From the NCBI GenBank assembly GCA_013397455.1, contig VYZB01000291.1:761895-825894 (forward strand): DNA of 64,000 nucleotides, given 5' to 3'. Both the position numbers and the translations under genes were made by a program. The notes under the pieces were generated by a model, which was not told where the DNA came from, made no database searches, and saw only the letters and a list, made by a program, of their open reading frames with translations. The stretch is from Crotophaga sulcirostris. Lineage: Eukaryota; Chordata; Aves; Cuculiformes; Crotophagidae. Below are positions 14,685-27,264 of this stretch, piece by piece. Positions within the stretch are counted from its first letter, which is position 1, and every line of letters starts with the position of its first letter.

Positions 14685-14775
14685 ATAGCACTGGACTGAA
14701 TCTCAGGTCAGCTAGGGACAACTGAGTCCTCGACACGTTACAGCCCTGCTACATAATCAGGCAAGTCAACAAGGC
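14685..14775 (+). mobile_element. Possible MIR-like SINE core fragment
   Basis: 'gcactggactgaatctcagg' and 'ccctgctacataatcaggca' followed by agtcaac resemble the MIR core (…ggactctggagtcagg…ctgccacttactagctg…gggcaagtca). The match is partial; a chance resemblance is possible. Confidence 0.35.
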
Positions 14776-15711
14776 CTGGTTCAGGAGGAGTTTACCCTGC
14801 TACATCTCCAGCTCCTCAGACAGATATCACAGCCTACTCTGAGCTTCCACAAGAAAAGCACAGATAACCATTTGATGCTTTCTGATAAAGCTGAAATTCA
14901 ACCAAGAACCAGTGTTGTGAATTTATCTAATCTGCACTTGAGTTGATATAGTTTTGCAGGCACAAATCAGAGCACAACTCTTAAATTTGTTAAATACAGT
15001 GGACTGAATTTCAGACTTAAACCTGGTCAATCACACCTTGTAAACACCTCATTTTAAGCAACATCCTTCAGCAGAATTGGCAGGTACATGGAGGTCGAGA
15101 AGGGCATTAGCAAATCATTTTAGAAAAAGGAAAGGTACCAAAGCTTTCAGAGTAGAAAGGAGAGCTGTGAGCAAAATGGGCCAGAGCTGTCTTCATGCTC
15201 CAAAATATATCTCCTTCCATGAGGTTTTGAAGGAGATTTCTGATTTTGAATCTTCCCTCATTCATTTATTTATTACATAATTTTTGGGCAGGAAGGTCTG
15301 TTGAGAGGAAGTGTATGCTCCAAGGGGGTATGGAAAGAAAACAACTGACCTGGAGAAGGAGATGCAATGAGTGCTGGGAATGCACAGACACATTATTGAA
15401 ATTCTGACCTTTCTGACAGCTCCTGGCTTCCCATCGGCGTTATGTTGGGGCCATGATGATCACATTTCAGCCTGTGCATTGCCTGCAGCAGAGTGTAGCA
15501 ATTTATTTATAATCAGTGAAGTTGTATTTTTTTCCTTGCATCATGATGGCAACTAAGCAGAGATTTTCAAGGAGAGGATGAGAACATCAGCTGAGGTAAA
15601 TTGGGAGCTGCTCAATTCAGGTTAAATGGAATGGGGCTTATTTGAACAACTACGTTTCAGTCCAAGATCCACTAATGACTGAACTACTCCTTTCTGCTTT
15701 TCTACTGTTAA

Positions 15712-15775
15712 ATATCACTTCCCTTCAAGTCAATGACAAAACTCTCTTTGGAAATAGTAGGAGTAAAATGCAGTT
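15712..15775 (+). repeat. Ancient amniote near-palindromic repeat fragment
   Basis: 'cttcaagtcaatgacaaaac' followed by tctctttggaaatagtagga matches the recurrent sauropsid repeat built from 'ttgaagtcaatggcaaaactcccattgacttcaatgggag'-type blocks. I recognise the pattern but cannot name the family with certainty. Confidence 0.45.
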
Positions 15776-18700
15776 AAAAATTTCTAATACAGCTTCTAAG
15801 AAAAGATTTGGGTGGGAAGGATAATCATTGAGAATTTTTTTCTTGTGATACCTTAGGTTAACTTATTACCAGAACTATCGCACTGTTACAAAATGTTTTC
15901 CAAAGTCTTGCAATGAAACATAGCTGGAAATATAAATAAAATATATGAAACAGTATTAGAAGTTTTAACTAACAGTTTGCCACTTTCCATTTCAGAAATG
16001 GCAAAAAATGTCTTGGCATTTCAGAGCAATGTATAAACCTGTATTTGTATCATAGTACTCATTATCAGGTTATGAACTGATTTGCTGCTCACACATAACT
16101 GAAGGGACACCAGCAAACTTAGGACCAAAAGACAAAAAAAAAAAAGAAGCACTACTGACAAAACTTATAACTCTAAAGACATAGAGATAACTTCTAGCAG
16201 CATGCACCTGTATTTCACTACTGCATTTGTAGGAGCTCCTTAAAAGAAACTACTTTTTGAGTAGCAAGATATGAGATTTCTTGATAATGTTTGTTCATTA
16301 AATTTCAAAAGTGTTAGACCTGGTTAAGAGTTTTAAACAATATTTTGCAGATGTTTGAATTACCTTCCATTGCTTCAGTGGTGCTGATGCTTCTTTGGTG
16401 TTCTATAGGGTCAATGTTAAAGGGAAAGAATTTTATGTGAAGTAAGGAAACATAAGATACTTTGAAACTATGAGCAACAATAACAGTATTAAAAACAAAC
16501 TTCAAAAACATGCTCAAGAAGTCAAAAAGCTCCACAAGTAAGAGACCACTAGAAAAAAAGTGAAATACAAATGGAACTCGCTAAAAGTTTCTGAAGAACT
16601 TTATTACCTCAGAGTCCAGAACCGCAACCTCCTTACAGGTTGCTAGAGGCAATTCACCCGGACAGTCTCCATGTGATATCATTCAGCATTTTCCAATGTT
16701 CATTTGAAAAAGTTCTGAACAATATTTTCCATGCTTTATGAACAGAAAATGTAGAGAAAAATCTAACCTATATTCTGAGAACTATTTGTTTTCATGGACC
16801 ATGCCAGCAAAACTTCATTATTCTCTCTCTCTGTCTAGGCAGTAACACCACTTCTGTCCTGGATGTTGCTCGGTAATTATCTTGTACTTCCATCTGTGAC
16901 TATCTAGCCCTATTTCTTTTCAATGAGCTCTTAAATTCTCTGAAGTCTAGTCCTGCCATCATCCTCTGCTCTCAGTGTGATCTTGCAGATGAGCCCCAGC
17001 AAGTACTCAAGTGTACACAATTAAGGAACACAGACAACACCCGACCGTGGAGAAAATCTCTAATCCCAAAGCACTGCTGGATTTCTCTTAGCAAGAGATG
17101 TAAAACTCTTCTGTCTCTCAGCTACAAGCAACATTCATACTCTTGCACTAGAAAATCATCCATTAGCTTCTATAAATAAGAATTAGACAGCACTGATCTA
17201 TCAAATCCTTGTGCATCAACCAGTTCTTTAAAAGTCACATCATTTTGGACATCTTCCTGTCTCTAACCTTTTATTTTCTTCTGTTCTGTGATTTCAGTGT
17301 TTTAATGTTTCAGAAAGAAACAGAGTAAATCTGAGGTTTGAAACAAAGTATATTATTACATTAATGACCTCAATAAATGTTATTTGTTTTTTTTATCTAG
17401 CAAGACAAAAAACAAACAAGCATTTTTGCCAGGTCTCCTGTGTAAAACAAGGAAGTGAGTTTATAATAATGAAATATTTCTATTTTAGTGGTTCTTTTGT
17501 CACTTGTCCAAAACTTCAATACTTAATATGAGGCACCTGGCCATGGATTGTCAAAAACATTAAAGTTGCACTTCTAAAAGATGGCATTAAACTTAAAAAC
17601 CATTTGATCAGGTAGCTTTCTCAAACTTTTACCTATATCTCTAAGATTAAGGAAGCAAATTTGCATAAATTTGTTCCCTAAATTTTAGGACTATAACAAG
17701 TATCCAGAAAGTACCTGTTTTCAGAAAGGCAGCCCCACTTGGGTGAATGTTCATCAGTGTGTGCATTGAAGCTTGTAATTCAAATGTTCATGGACTTGCT
17801 GTAGGGGTTGAAGTAGGACAAAAAGCTCTTAGAAAGTAAAAGCAGTGAATCCCCTCAACAAGAATAACAAAAACAAAACTCAAAGACACGAGATTTGGAC
17901 TAAAGGCTCTGTTAGGGATGAGAAAATATTTTTCTTATCGTTTCACAAGCCAGGTATGATAATGTTACAGACTTTGTGTAGGGGGTTTTGGGTGACAACT
18001 TTCCTTGGCTATCTCGGACTTGCAAAACTGGGGCAGAAAAAAAGGCTGAATCTATTTTGGCAGCTCCTTGGGACTCTGTCTCCCTGAAGTTTTTTGTCCC
18101 CAGCTCTGACTGTCTCAGATGTTTCCATCCATTTGTAAAGGACAGTTAAAACAGGTGTTGCAATGCTGTGGTCTGCAGTCCAGGATGTCGGTGATGTTTT
18201 AATACAACAGGCTGCACACTGGTGGCAGCCGTGGTTGGGGAGGTAACAGTTGCAGCCCTCCAAAGGTAAGTCACGCCCACTCACAGGTCCAAACCCTTTG
18301 ATCCACCAGCTCCAAAGGATGCAAATTCATTTCTCAGCAGTATCGCTTGAGAGAAAGTTTTGGCCCATGAAGTCAGGCACTGGATTTCCAGACAACAGAC
18401 TCCCACACCAGGGGTCAGCTGTTTTCAGCGCTGGTATTTTACCTTTTGGAGGCTGGAAAACATGCTAGCAGAGAGTTTATTTTGGCCCCACAATACAGGG
18501 CTGGTTGCACCCTGCATCCAGCAGAAGGCTGTTGTTCCAACAATGGAAAACGGAAGGGGGGAAGAGATGAACTCAGAGCGTGCAGTGCACCAAAGCCAAA
18601 ACACACATTGCAGACATTTCTGCTACAGTGGGATACTCAGGTTAAGCCAAGTCAATGCTCTGCAACTCTGAAAACCAACACTCTGGCAAGCACCAGCCCT

Positions 18701-19906
18701 CAGCAGACACTGACAGGGCAAAGGCAAATTAGTCTGGCAAAACAACCAGCAGAAGGGAAACTTGAGGTTTTTAACAAGTTGCTCCCAAGAAGACTTAATA
18801 TTCTATCTCCTTCTCTTATTCATTCCCTTCCTACAGCCTATCCCTCCCAGGAGGTTGTGCAGAGTTGAGTCATCTGGCTGCGAGACAAAGGAAGCAGAGG
18901 GTAAAGAGCAACTAAGGGAGTAAAGATGAGAGAGATGGGAAGGCAACACAGCTGCAAAGGAAAGCGCTCTCCCAGCTACACGAGGGAGCTGCTGAGGGCA
19001 AAGACAGGAGGGAGAGAGATCACACAAGAGAAGCCACCAACATAAGCAGGTTGTCCTCCCCTGACTCTGCACATCAATTACAACGTGAGGATGTCTCGAG
19101 AAAGTCCCTCTGGATAACACAAGCACTCAGATTCACTCATGGCAAAATCAGAGGAGCTACTTGATTGCAGCTTACCCAGCCTTGTCAGTGTGAGAAAAGA
19201 CAGCTGTGTGTAGCCCCAGCTCACTGAAGGGAGATGTAAATGACCAGAGGCTTCATCAAGGTGCTGGGTCATTCCATCCACAGGCAGTAGGGGGGTTTGT
19301 CAAAGTATCCCCACCAAGTAATTCTGCACACCAACACCAGCGTGTGGCATTTGCACACCCAGTTAAGCATCTGAAGCCCTGAACCAGCAGTAGCCTTTAA
19401 TGAGGATGTCCTAGCCTCGCCCTTCCCTAGCTGAAGCTCAAGAGAGAGCATTAAAGCAGAAAAGGGTTTTTTTTTTCTTTGATTTCTAAACAAAGGGTGT
19501 GAGCTGAGCTGCGGACATATAAACTGCTTCATCCCATACACTGAGCACAGGCCTGTATATTTTAACACCGCACATATCCTGGATTTTATACCACACCTCT
19601 TTCTTTGCTTCTTCTACCTCTCATTTTCTCCTTCCTTCCCCTTTCAGCCTGAAATCAGCTTTTCTTCTACCCTATCCTCCCACAGCATCTTTTCTTTGGG
19701 CTGCCATCACTCTTCTTTGTCCACTAGCTTTGTCCTCTACTCTCTCTCCAAGCCTGATGCACATCCCAGAATCAGCTGGGCTCATGCTAAAGCATTCAAA
19801 TACACCATTTTGGACTGGATGCAAACTCAAAGTTGGAAATTCTGCATATCCTCCATTTATTCAGCTTATACAAACAACATTAAGTATTTCTGTCCCTTCT
19901 ACACAG

Positions 19907-19920
19907 GCACACACACACAC
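19907..19920. repeat. CA microsatellite (short)
   Basis: A run of about six or seven CA units preceding ttgtggctcc. Confidence 0.8.
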
Positions 19921-20477
19921 TTGTGGCTCCCATCTCTACAGGCATTCTCCAAAAGCCATCTAAAAATTATTGTAAATGCAACACCACATTATTTCTTCTG
20001 AAAAGGAAAATAAAATAGTCAAACTCTGGCATATCTGCAGAGAGGAAAGCATCAGATCTCAGCTGGTAAATAAGATGTTACTGTGAAGCTTGTAAAGCCA
20101 ACGTTATTTCTCCTTTGTAAGCGCTCTACCTGCATAACATGAAGGGGGCTCAGTGACAGACACATTAAAACACCATTAAACTGTGAAATAGAACACAGTG
20201 TGAAAATAGATTTAACCTTCACAGCATATTGATCTCTACCCTGTGCCGTGCCTAAGTTCTTGGACAACTGTTTTATAATAGGTTTTACTTATTTTCCTGT
20301 TGCTATTCTGACTTCCTCAGAGGAGGGTGTTATTTCTAAAAGCTCCTGACAGCTAAGGGAAAAGTGGGCTTGTTTCTTAGTCATCGCTCAGTGCTGGAGC
20401 ATTGCTGCTGCCAGCTGCTCCATAAACAGAAATCAGTTTTGTGCAAGTGAAGGATGGGTCTGGGCAGCAGTGATTGT

Positions 20478-20528
20478 GGTGGGATGGGAGGAGGAGGAAG
20501 GGGAAGCGGAAAGGGAAGAGGAGATGGG
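20478..20528 (+). repeat. Polypurine tract
   Basis: About 50 bases almost entirely A and G (gggaggaggaggaaggggaa and onwards) with only a T and a C or two interrupting. Confidence 0.75.
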
Positions 20529-22959
20529 CTGTTTGCAAGGACTGCTGAACAAAACTCTGCAGGATGCAGGCAGGCAGGCTGAACCCAAAATGCCTTTTGA
20601 AAGGGACAGTGCCAAGATTTATTTAAGCATGCAGGGACGTGGACTATGTTTGCAAAGATAGGTAAAATAATTGTGCACACATCTGCATATTCAGACAGGA
20701 AATCCTTCTGATTAATTGACTGCTACGGGTCACGCTGCTGCCATACAGTTCTTATACTTTCACTACGAGATAGGGACTTCTTGCAGCGATGAGTTATGCT
20801 GCAGGACCTTTGAACCCTCCCGTCACCTCCTCTCTGACCATTCATCCATCTCCCAGAGCCTTACGCTAAGAGTTCAAACCCTTCCAAATGGCCAGGTATT
20901 TTTCTTTTTCACATCAGCTCAACAAAAATGTTCCACCCACATCTACACCGGGATTTCCTTTCTAACCACCCCAAAATAAACCAGCCAGAACACCAGCCAC
21001 ATCTCATAGCCTTGAAGAAAGGTTTTGTAGCACCCACTCATGAACTAGATAAATTTTTAGGGGTGTGGAGGGGTTATTTATACGGAAATATTTCTGGTGC
21101 CTTCCCCACTGTGGTCATCTGGCAAATCCTGGCGTGGTTGGAGATCTCTAAACACATGTGAAGAGGAGGCTGAGCCCATCCATCAACTATCCCTGACATG
21201 CTGCATGGAAATCAAACCCCTAAACCAGCTACCAGGCATGGCTGAGGCTCCCCTTGAGCAGTGAATTGGATCTGTGTACCCAGACCATGCCGGTAAATTA
21301 GCACCATACCAGACATGTTTGTACGCATGGTTCACAGTCAATCTGCAAATTATCTGTGAAACAACTATGCAACTGCAAACAGCATAGACCATGGAGGTGA
21401 CTACCCATCAATGCTGTCCAGGGCTAATTTCAGAGCATATTACTATAATGCTATTAATAATTTTAAAAATGGGAAGGTTGATGGTAAGAAAACTGACCTT
21501 AAGAGCTGGTAATAGGAAGAATTATTTCTGGCAAATATTTATAGGGCAAGAATATATTTTATAGGAGAAGTTTTCTGTTCTGAATTACCTTAATCCAAAT
21601 CACACTGTGAAAATGGAAAAGACTGAACACATGAGGAAATGGAAAATAACTATTTGGAAAGAAATCTCCCTTAAAAAGGGTGCGACAGAAAAGTTGCAGA
21701 AACCCCACTTGTGGTTGTAGCAAGTCCTGCCTCTGCCTTTGGGTGAAGCTACACTCAAATTACCATCTTCGCACCGCCTCAGAACTCTTGAGGATCCCTG
21801 TGCTTTTTGAAGTACAGCTGCTGTCCAATTCTTTGCCACTGAATCGAGGCAAAGTTCTACTCTTTAGAAAACTGGAATACCCTGGCATAATGTCAGCAGG
21901 GATGGCCACTAGCTCAGGACCAGTAAATCTTCGTCCCTGTGAAAAAAATAAGGTGGATGGAACAACTGGGAGCAGAGCACAAACATCAGCTCTCTTCTCC
22001 AAGCTAACATGAACACAGAACGTGTACAAACAGGTAAGAACTGCTCAACAGCGACGTTTACACCTCCTCCGTCAATTGGTAGTGGACTTGATTCTAATGA
22101 AGAATAATTTCCAAGGAACACCATTTTGCATTTAGGAAATCTCCAGGGCTTCACCATTCTCTCCACATTAGGTGCACCCAGTTTATCAGCATCAGATTTG
22201 GCCACTATTTATCCTTCTCATAGATGCAGACAGACTGATCTAAAGCCTTTGAGCTCAGCAGGCATCTGACTTCAGTTCACCTCAGGTGCAACTCTTGAAG
22301 AATATCACTTTGGTACAGCAGTTAGTTTCTTTTTCATGTAAAGAAGTGGTTATATTTCCCTACAGGAATCCTGACTCTGCTTCTATTCCCTAAAAAACTT
22401 ACTTTTTCTCTGAGCCTTTGAAGCAGCAAACACTCCTCCTCAGCCCAGCTGAAGAAGCCATTTCTATTTTTGCTGATGCTGGATGAGAAGGACATGGCGC
22501 TCAGCCGTTTGGCTGAAGGGCAGTGAAAATTAAGATCTTCCCCTTCCCTACGCTTCATTCATTTGTGGACACCACCCACTCTGTTTTTATAAACTCTCCA
22601 GAGACTCCTGTCTCCCTGTAGTGTCCTATACAAACAGTCCATGGCCTCTATTCACATAACCAGCCTATACTACGTAATTTCAATACTGTTTTTCTGGTTT
22701 ACCCTGCTCCCAAACAGACACCTTAATTGGCTTTGTTCTGGTTTGCCTCTTCTTAAAGAACTATTTTGGATAATCCTGTCCTTCATGCTCCTTTGAAACA
22801 TTTACCTGCCCTTACCTCTACAGCAAACTATGGAACTCAAGGAGGTTTTCTGGGGTCTGCACACACTTCTCTCAGCAGGGCTCTGACATGAGGCTGTTGC
22901 TAATTCTGGACTTCCCTGAGGCTAGGACAGTTTAGCAAGCAACGAGGAGCAGTTGATCC

Positions 22960-23100
22960 TGTTGTTGGAGTGTTCAAGGCCAGGTTGGATGGGGCCTTGA
23001 GGAGCCTGGGCTGGTGGGAGGTGTCCCAGTCCATAGCAGGGGGTTGAGATTGAGTGGGCTTTGAGGTCCCTTCCAACCCAAACCATTCTATGATTCTATG
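22960..23100 (+). mobile_element. CR1 LINE, 5'-truncated 3' end (avian type)
   Basis: About 140 bp ending in two copies of the attctatg unit. It includes 'gttcaaggccaggttggatg', 'gtgtcccagtccatagcagg' and 'ggtcccttccaacccaaacc', which are the signature of chicken-type CR1 3' regions. Sense orientation is plus. It is truncated to the 3' tail with no coding capacity, as most CR1 copies are. The long minus-strand open frame across 22900-23421 is an artefact of this element and its flanks. Confidence 0.92.
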
Positions 23101-23232
23101 TTGGACCAAAGTCCCATGGAGGAGGATAAAACCAGTCCGGGGCGCGTAAGTAGGAGAAAATCTAAAGACAAAGGGAAGCATATAGCCAAGAACAGGAAAG
23201 GATAAACCACAATAATCCAGGTTGCTTTTTGC

Positions 23233-23315
23233 CACAGACTTGCTCTGTGACCTTGGCCAAATGCGCTTCCTCTTTAAATGGCTCAAGTTTCTCCACTTGC
23301 CCTTTTGTCTTCCAA
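23233..23315 (+). mobile_element. MIR-like SINE fragment
   Basis: 'acttgctctgtgaccttggc', then caaatgcgcttcctctttaa and 'caagtttctccacttgccc', follow the MIR core (…ctgtgtgaccttgggcaagtcacttaacctctctgagcctcagtttcctcatctg). It lies about 130 bp beyond the end of the younger CR1. Confidence 0.6.
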
Positions 23316-24492
23316 TCAAAATGCCAAAATCTTCAGGATAGCACCTGAAGGTTATGAATTTTATTTGGATCTCCAAGTTCAACCGCTTAATAAATCCATT
23401 TAACCGTAATCTCAAGTGCAAAGCTCAAGATGCAAATTTCTCATTCACAAACATATTTTGAAGCAATAGTCACACATGCCTATGGAAAGATGATGAAAAT
23501 ATTGACTGTTTACAGCAAATAGTATTGTCCAGATTGATATTGTATCATGCTGAAAAGGTCTGAACAGAAGCATCTGGACTATCATGGTAGAGTTAAAAAC
23601 AAGCCCATCGAAAATGGATAAACAATTAAAAATGTATTGAAAGAAGAAAGAAAAAGAGAAATCATTCCTAATTAATTCTAGTGCCCTGTACAACCCCAGA
23701 CTATTTGTAATCCTACAGGGAACATCTTTATTGATCTGGGGGACGCTGCAGCAGACTTCTGATGCTTATCTCAGCATAAAAATAGGCTCTTGTGATGAGC
23801 AGTGATTTAATTACATGACAATCACTGCTAACAATGCATGGCGAATACCAAAAATATGCAGAGCAAGAGTGGCAGTGATAAATGCAAGGGAATGGCATTG
23901 ACTTTCAGTAAAGTCGTCTATTGCCAGTGATAGAGGGAGACATCCCCCCCTCCCTGCCCCTTCTTCTAAGGTTGTAGCTGCTGTGCTGCTCCAGATTCTC
24001 ACAGACCATAGGCAGACAGAAGGTGGAGGGAGAAATCATCCAGCCATGATCAAAGCAAAATTTAGCACAGAAGTCACTGAAATTAAATGAAATTAAAAGA
24101 GTTTTTGTTGTTTTTTTTTTAATCTGTAGGAGCATATACTCTTTCCACAGTGCATCTTCACTTGAAAATGAAGACAAGATATTTTCTCTGCTTCAGGAAG
24201 AGGTGGTAATGAGCAAGTGAATAACATATGGTTTTGCTATGCACAGACTCAGGACCTTAGAAGCAGTCAAATCCCATCTTCCACTAACAGTAGCTAGAAT
24301 AGAAGTAGTAGCAATTATTTGCTCAAAAAATAAAAATAATGCATTTTGGTTTGCTTCTTTTCGGGTGATCTCCTTAAAAAAATACCCACAGTTGGGACAA
24401 AGGGCAGTGTCACTAAGACAAGCCCCCTTTTATTCAATCACTCTTGTTGAAGATGTAACTGGAGTATTTTCCAGCATCATTGAAACCACTGT

Positions 24493-24550
24493 AACAACAG
24501 AATTGCTAAAGTTGGAAAAGGCCTCTAAGATGAAGTCCAAATACTGGTGA
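24493..24550 (-). mobile_element. CR1 LINE fragment, antisense
   Basis: On the plus strand 'acagaattgctaaagttgga' followed by aaaggcctctaagatgaagtcc matches the reverse complement of the CR1 3' end (…ttggacttgatgatctttagaggtcttttccaaccttaacaattctgt). It is truncated on both sides and diverged, and lacks the terminal 8-bp repeats. Confidence 0.7.
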
Positions 24551-26084
24551 GCAGACTTTGCGCTTCTCTGAAGGAGTTTGTTATCCCTACATGCCTTTGG
24601 GACTGAAGGAGAATCTAGGCTGACCATACATTTGGAACTGTAAGACCCAAGCCATTAGATTTTATCATCTCTTGTTGATAGATGATAGTTAAACTTTACT
24701 CATAAAAGTAACTTGCCAAAAATGCAGAGATCGAGAGCAGATAGATTTTTCATTCATCTTCTAGAAATTTAATCACAACAAACCAGGTGTAGAGGAGAAA
24801 TCCTTAGCTAAGCAGTCCCAGATCTCCCAAGGAAGCAGTTCCTAGCATAGGTTCCCTACTCATACCCATCCATCTACCCCTCAAATCACTGAATGTCAGT
24901 GCCTTATGCTTCCTTCATGGGCTAAAGGCCACTCTCTCTGTAAATGTACAAGCTGCAAGCACACAGCTTCATAAAGCCATTCTTGCAACCAATGACCACT
25001 AGAGCAAGGCATAATCTGACCATGGTTGGTGCTGCAAGACCCAGAATCAGACACATGCCCAGTCTACAAGCCTGTCCTACCTTCCTTCTGCAAGGAAGCC
25101 CTCAAGAGGTTAGAAGACTAAGACATCAGCTGAAGTGAAGTTTACACCACCATGTCTTCCTCTTTCTTCCTTGTAAGAGGCAGATCCTCTTGTTCAGCCA
25201 AGGGAAATTGCAGGTGTTCACTCCCACATGCAGGAACTGATTGGCAACGTTCCCTCACGTAAAATTTAACAAGAATCACTCACCTTCAGGTTAAAGCCAC
25301 ACTGAGAACTTGAACTCGTGCCCATCCAGGTGTTGCTGCCGTTGCAGACATAAATACTTGAATGCCACCTCATGCTTCCCCATGCTCAGTTTCATGATTC
25401 ATGTCAGAAGTGCACGTATTTTAGTCAAAGCAAAAGGACCTTCTAAAATCTCTTGAAATGCTGTGCTGTTCTAAGTCAAAGCATCATAGAGAGAAGCAAA
25501 TTAAAAATGCTATAATCTCAAGGCTTTTTTTCACTTCAACATTCTTTCTAAATGCTTGTGAATATTCACATTAATCATAAATATACTTTTTGCTCATGTG
25601 TTCCTTGAACTACATAATTACTGTTGCTGCTAAGAGTCTTTCCAAGTGATAAACTGTCAGGCAGACACTTTTGTCCCAAAATGACGGAATTTCACTTGGC
25701 TTAACAATTTGAGAACTATGAAAACACTCCATCTACAATACAGCAGATTAACAATCATTTGTAGTATCTCAGCCTCCTTCCAAATTGCAAACTTTAACAA
25801 TGCTAAAGAGCAGATATTCTTATCATGTTTCTGTGTGATTTGAAGGGGTAGATGCACCAGGGTCTGACATACGTAGTTTTACGGAAAAAAATACATGTAC
25901 AATATTAAGTCGGAATAGGATTCACTTCCAACACATGCCATAGTCTCTAAAGTCAAGGCTAACATTTCCCAAACAGTCCATCAGCTCAGTTTAAAGGTCA
26001 GACAATCTAAAGGCTAAGGTTTGCTTAAAATGTATTTTGTCGAATTTTCCTTAACACATCAGAGGCATCAAATTCCTTTCTGCT

Positions 26085-26158
26085 GAGAACCTACTGTTCT
26101 GATGGGAAAATAACTCCAGTTCCTCTTGTGGTAATGCCTGCAGGATCAGGCCCTCCAA
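26085..26158 (+). repeat. Ancient amniote repeat ending 'ctgcaggatcaggccc'
   Basis: The block 'taactccagttcctcttgtg' followed by gtaatgcctgcaggatcaggccc fits the recurrent tail '…gcctgagtaaggactgcaggatcaggccc' seen throughout bird, turtle and crocodile genomes. The family name is not assigned. Confidence 0.5.
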
Positions 26159-27251
26159 ACTGAAAAAAAAAAAAATAAAACGTAGTCCCATGCAGAGCAC
26201 AGGAAATTAAATGGCAAGTCTGTTTTCTAGTGAGACAGCCCAATTCAGGGAGCTGTTACTATCCTTACTCCGGGCAGTGAATTAGCAGCAGCCAATCTAA
26301 TTTCTAGGGGACAAGCACTTTGCCTTTCCCATGCAAATGGGTGTAGGTGGCTGTTCTGCTGGACAGTGGTGTCCAGTGGGAGCCCAAGGTCAGTGGGGCA
26401 AACCCTGGGCTCTCCATTGCTTCATGGGTGGTTTGGGAGAGGACTGAGTGGGAAGCAGAGGGAGGAACAGCTATGGTTGAAGGTTAAAATCAGAGCTTTG
26501 CAAGCAGAAAAAAAGAAAAGGTGCATGACATTTCCACCGACTTTCCTTTATTCAGTTGTTTGCTTGCTTTCCACAAGGTGCATTTCAGTGACTGAATTTT
26601 ACTGACAGTGATCCATAGGGGAGCTGACTCCCCAGTCCTATTCATGATTATTCAAGAAACCAACCTTCAGCAGCAGCTTATGTTTGGGCAAACATGAACA
26701 CATATTGCATTTGCACATATATGTCAAGTCCAGTTATTTACACACTGTACAGTTAGTGGACAGGTTTAGTCATATTCCAATATCTTCATGATTGTTATCC
26801 ACAGTCATCCAAAAGACCCATAGGTAGATTCAAGTTTTTTAATGCCTTCTGGTCTTAGAGACTTTAGACTGCAAATGTACATATTGTTGCACTGAAATGA
26901 TTACCTTAAATTAAAAATGAAGGTTTATAATTTCCATGCTATACATTGAATAGATTAACAATTCAAGTAACTTCTGGCATTAGTGGTTACACTGCACCGT
27001 CGAGCGATGTACTTGCTTACCTGGTCAGACACTAAATATTATAGTACAGTAAGAATTTTGCAAAGAATGGGAAACATATCTCCTAATCCAGATAAATTAA
27101 AAGTTATTATCTTAACTTCAAATGTTTATTGCATTTCAAACAGCACTTATCAAAGCAAATAACTCATTACAACATATATAGGTACTGGACCATGCAAACC
27201 CCTTCATTTGGTATGTGTCCAGCATAACAATCTAATACAAATTATTCTGAA

Positions 27252-27264
27252 ACACACACACACA
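27252..27264. repeat. AC microsatellite (short)
   Basis: Six AC units followed by agaaag. Confidence 0.8.

Larger units (their letters stand above)
1..22959. other. Intergenic DNA downstream of MCTP2, no gene recognised
   Basis: I read both strands for spliced homologies, tRNAs and retrogenes and recognised none. All open frames here are short and without family motifs. The stretch contains ancient CR1 and SINE remnants (near 2.2, 10.7, 14.7 and 15.7 kb), simple repeats, a CpG-dense patch at about 505-620 and A/T or purine tracts. Established vertebrate synteny places NR2F2 on this side of MCTP2 across a gene-poor, enhancer-rich interval, so some unannotated stretches may be regulatory; this is inference. 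Confidence 0.6.
23101..26499. other. Intergenic DNA downstream of MCTP2 (proximal part)
   Basis: No gene is recognised. It holds the MIR-like fragment near 23.27 kb, an antisense CR1 fragment near 24.5 kb and the ancient repeat piece near 26.1 kb; the rest is unannotated. Confidence 0.6.

Noticed and set aside
18446..18868. 140-codon open frame, plus strand
   Set aside because: No recognisable motif, low-complexity composition, overlapping open frames on both strands and no promoter or splice context. A chance frame is the better explanation.
22900..23421. Longest open frame in the window (173 codons, minus strand)
   Set aside because: It runs antisense through the CR1 3' end and the MIR-like fragment; it has no domain, and repeat composition explains the openness.
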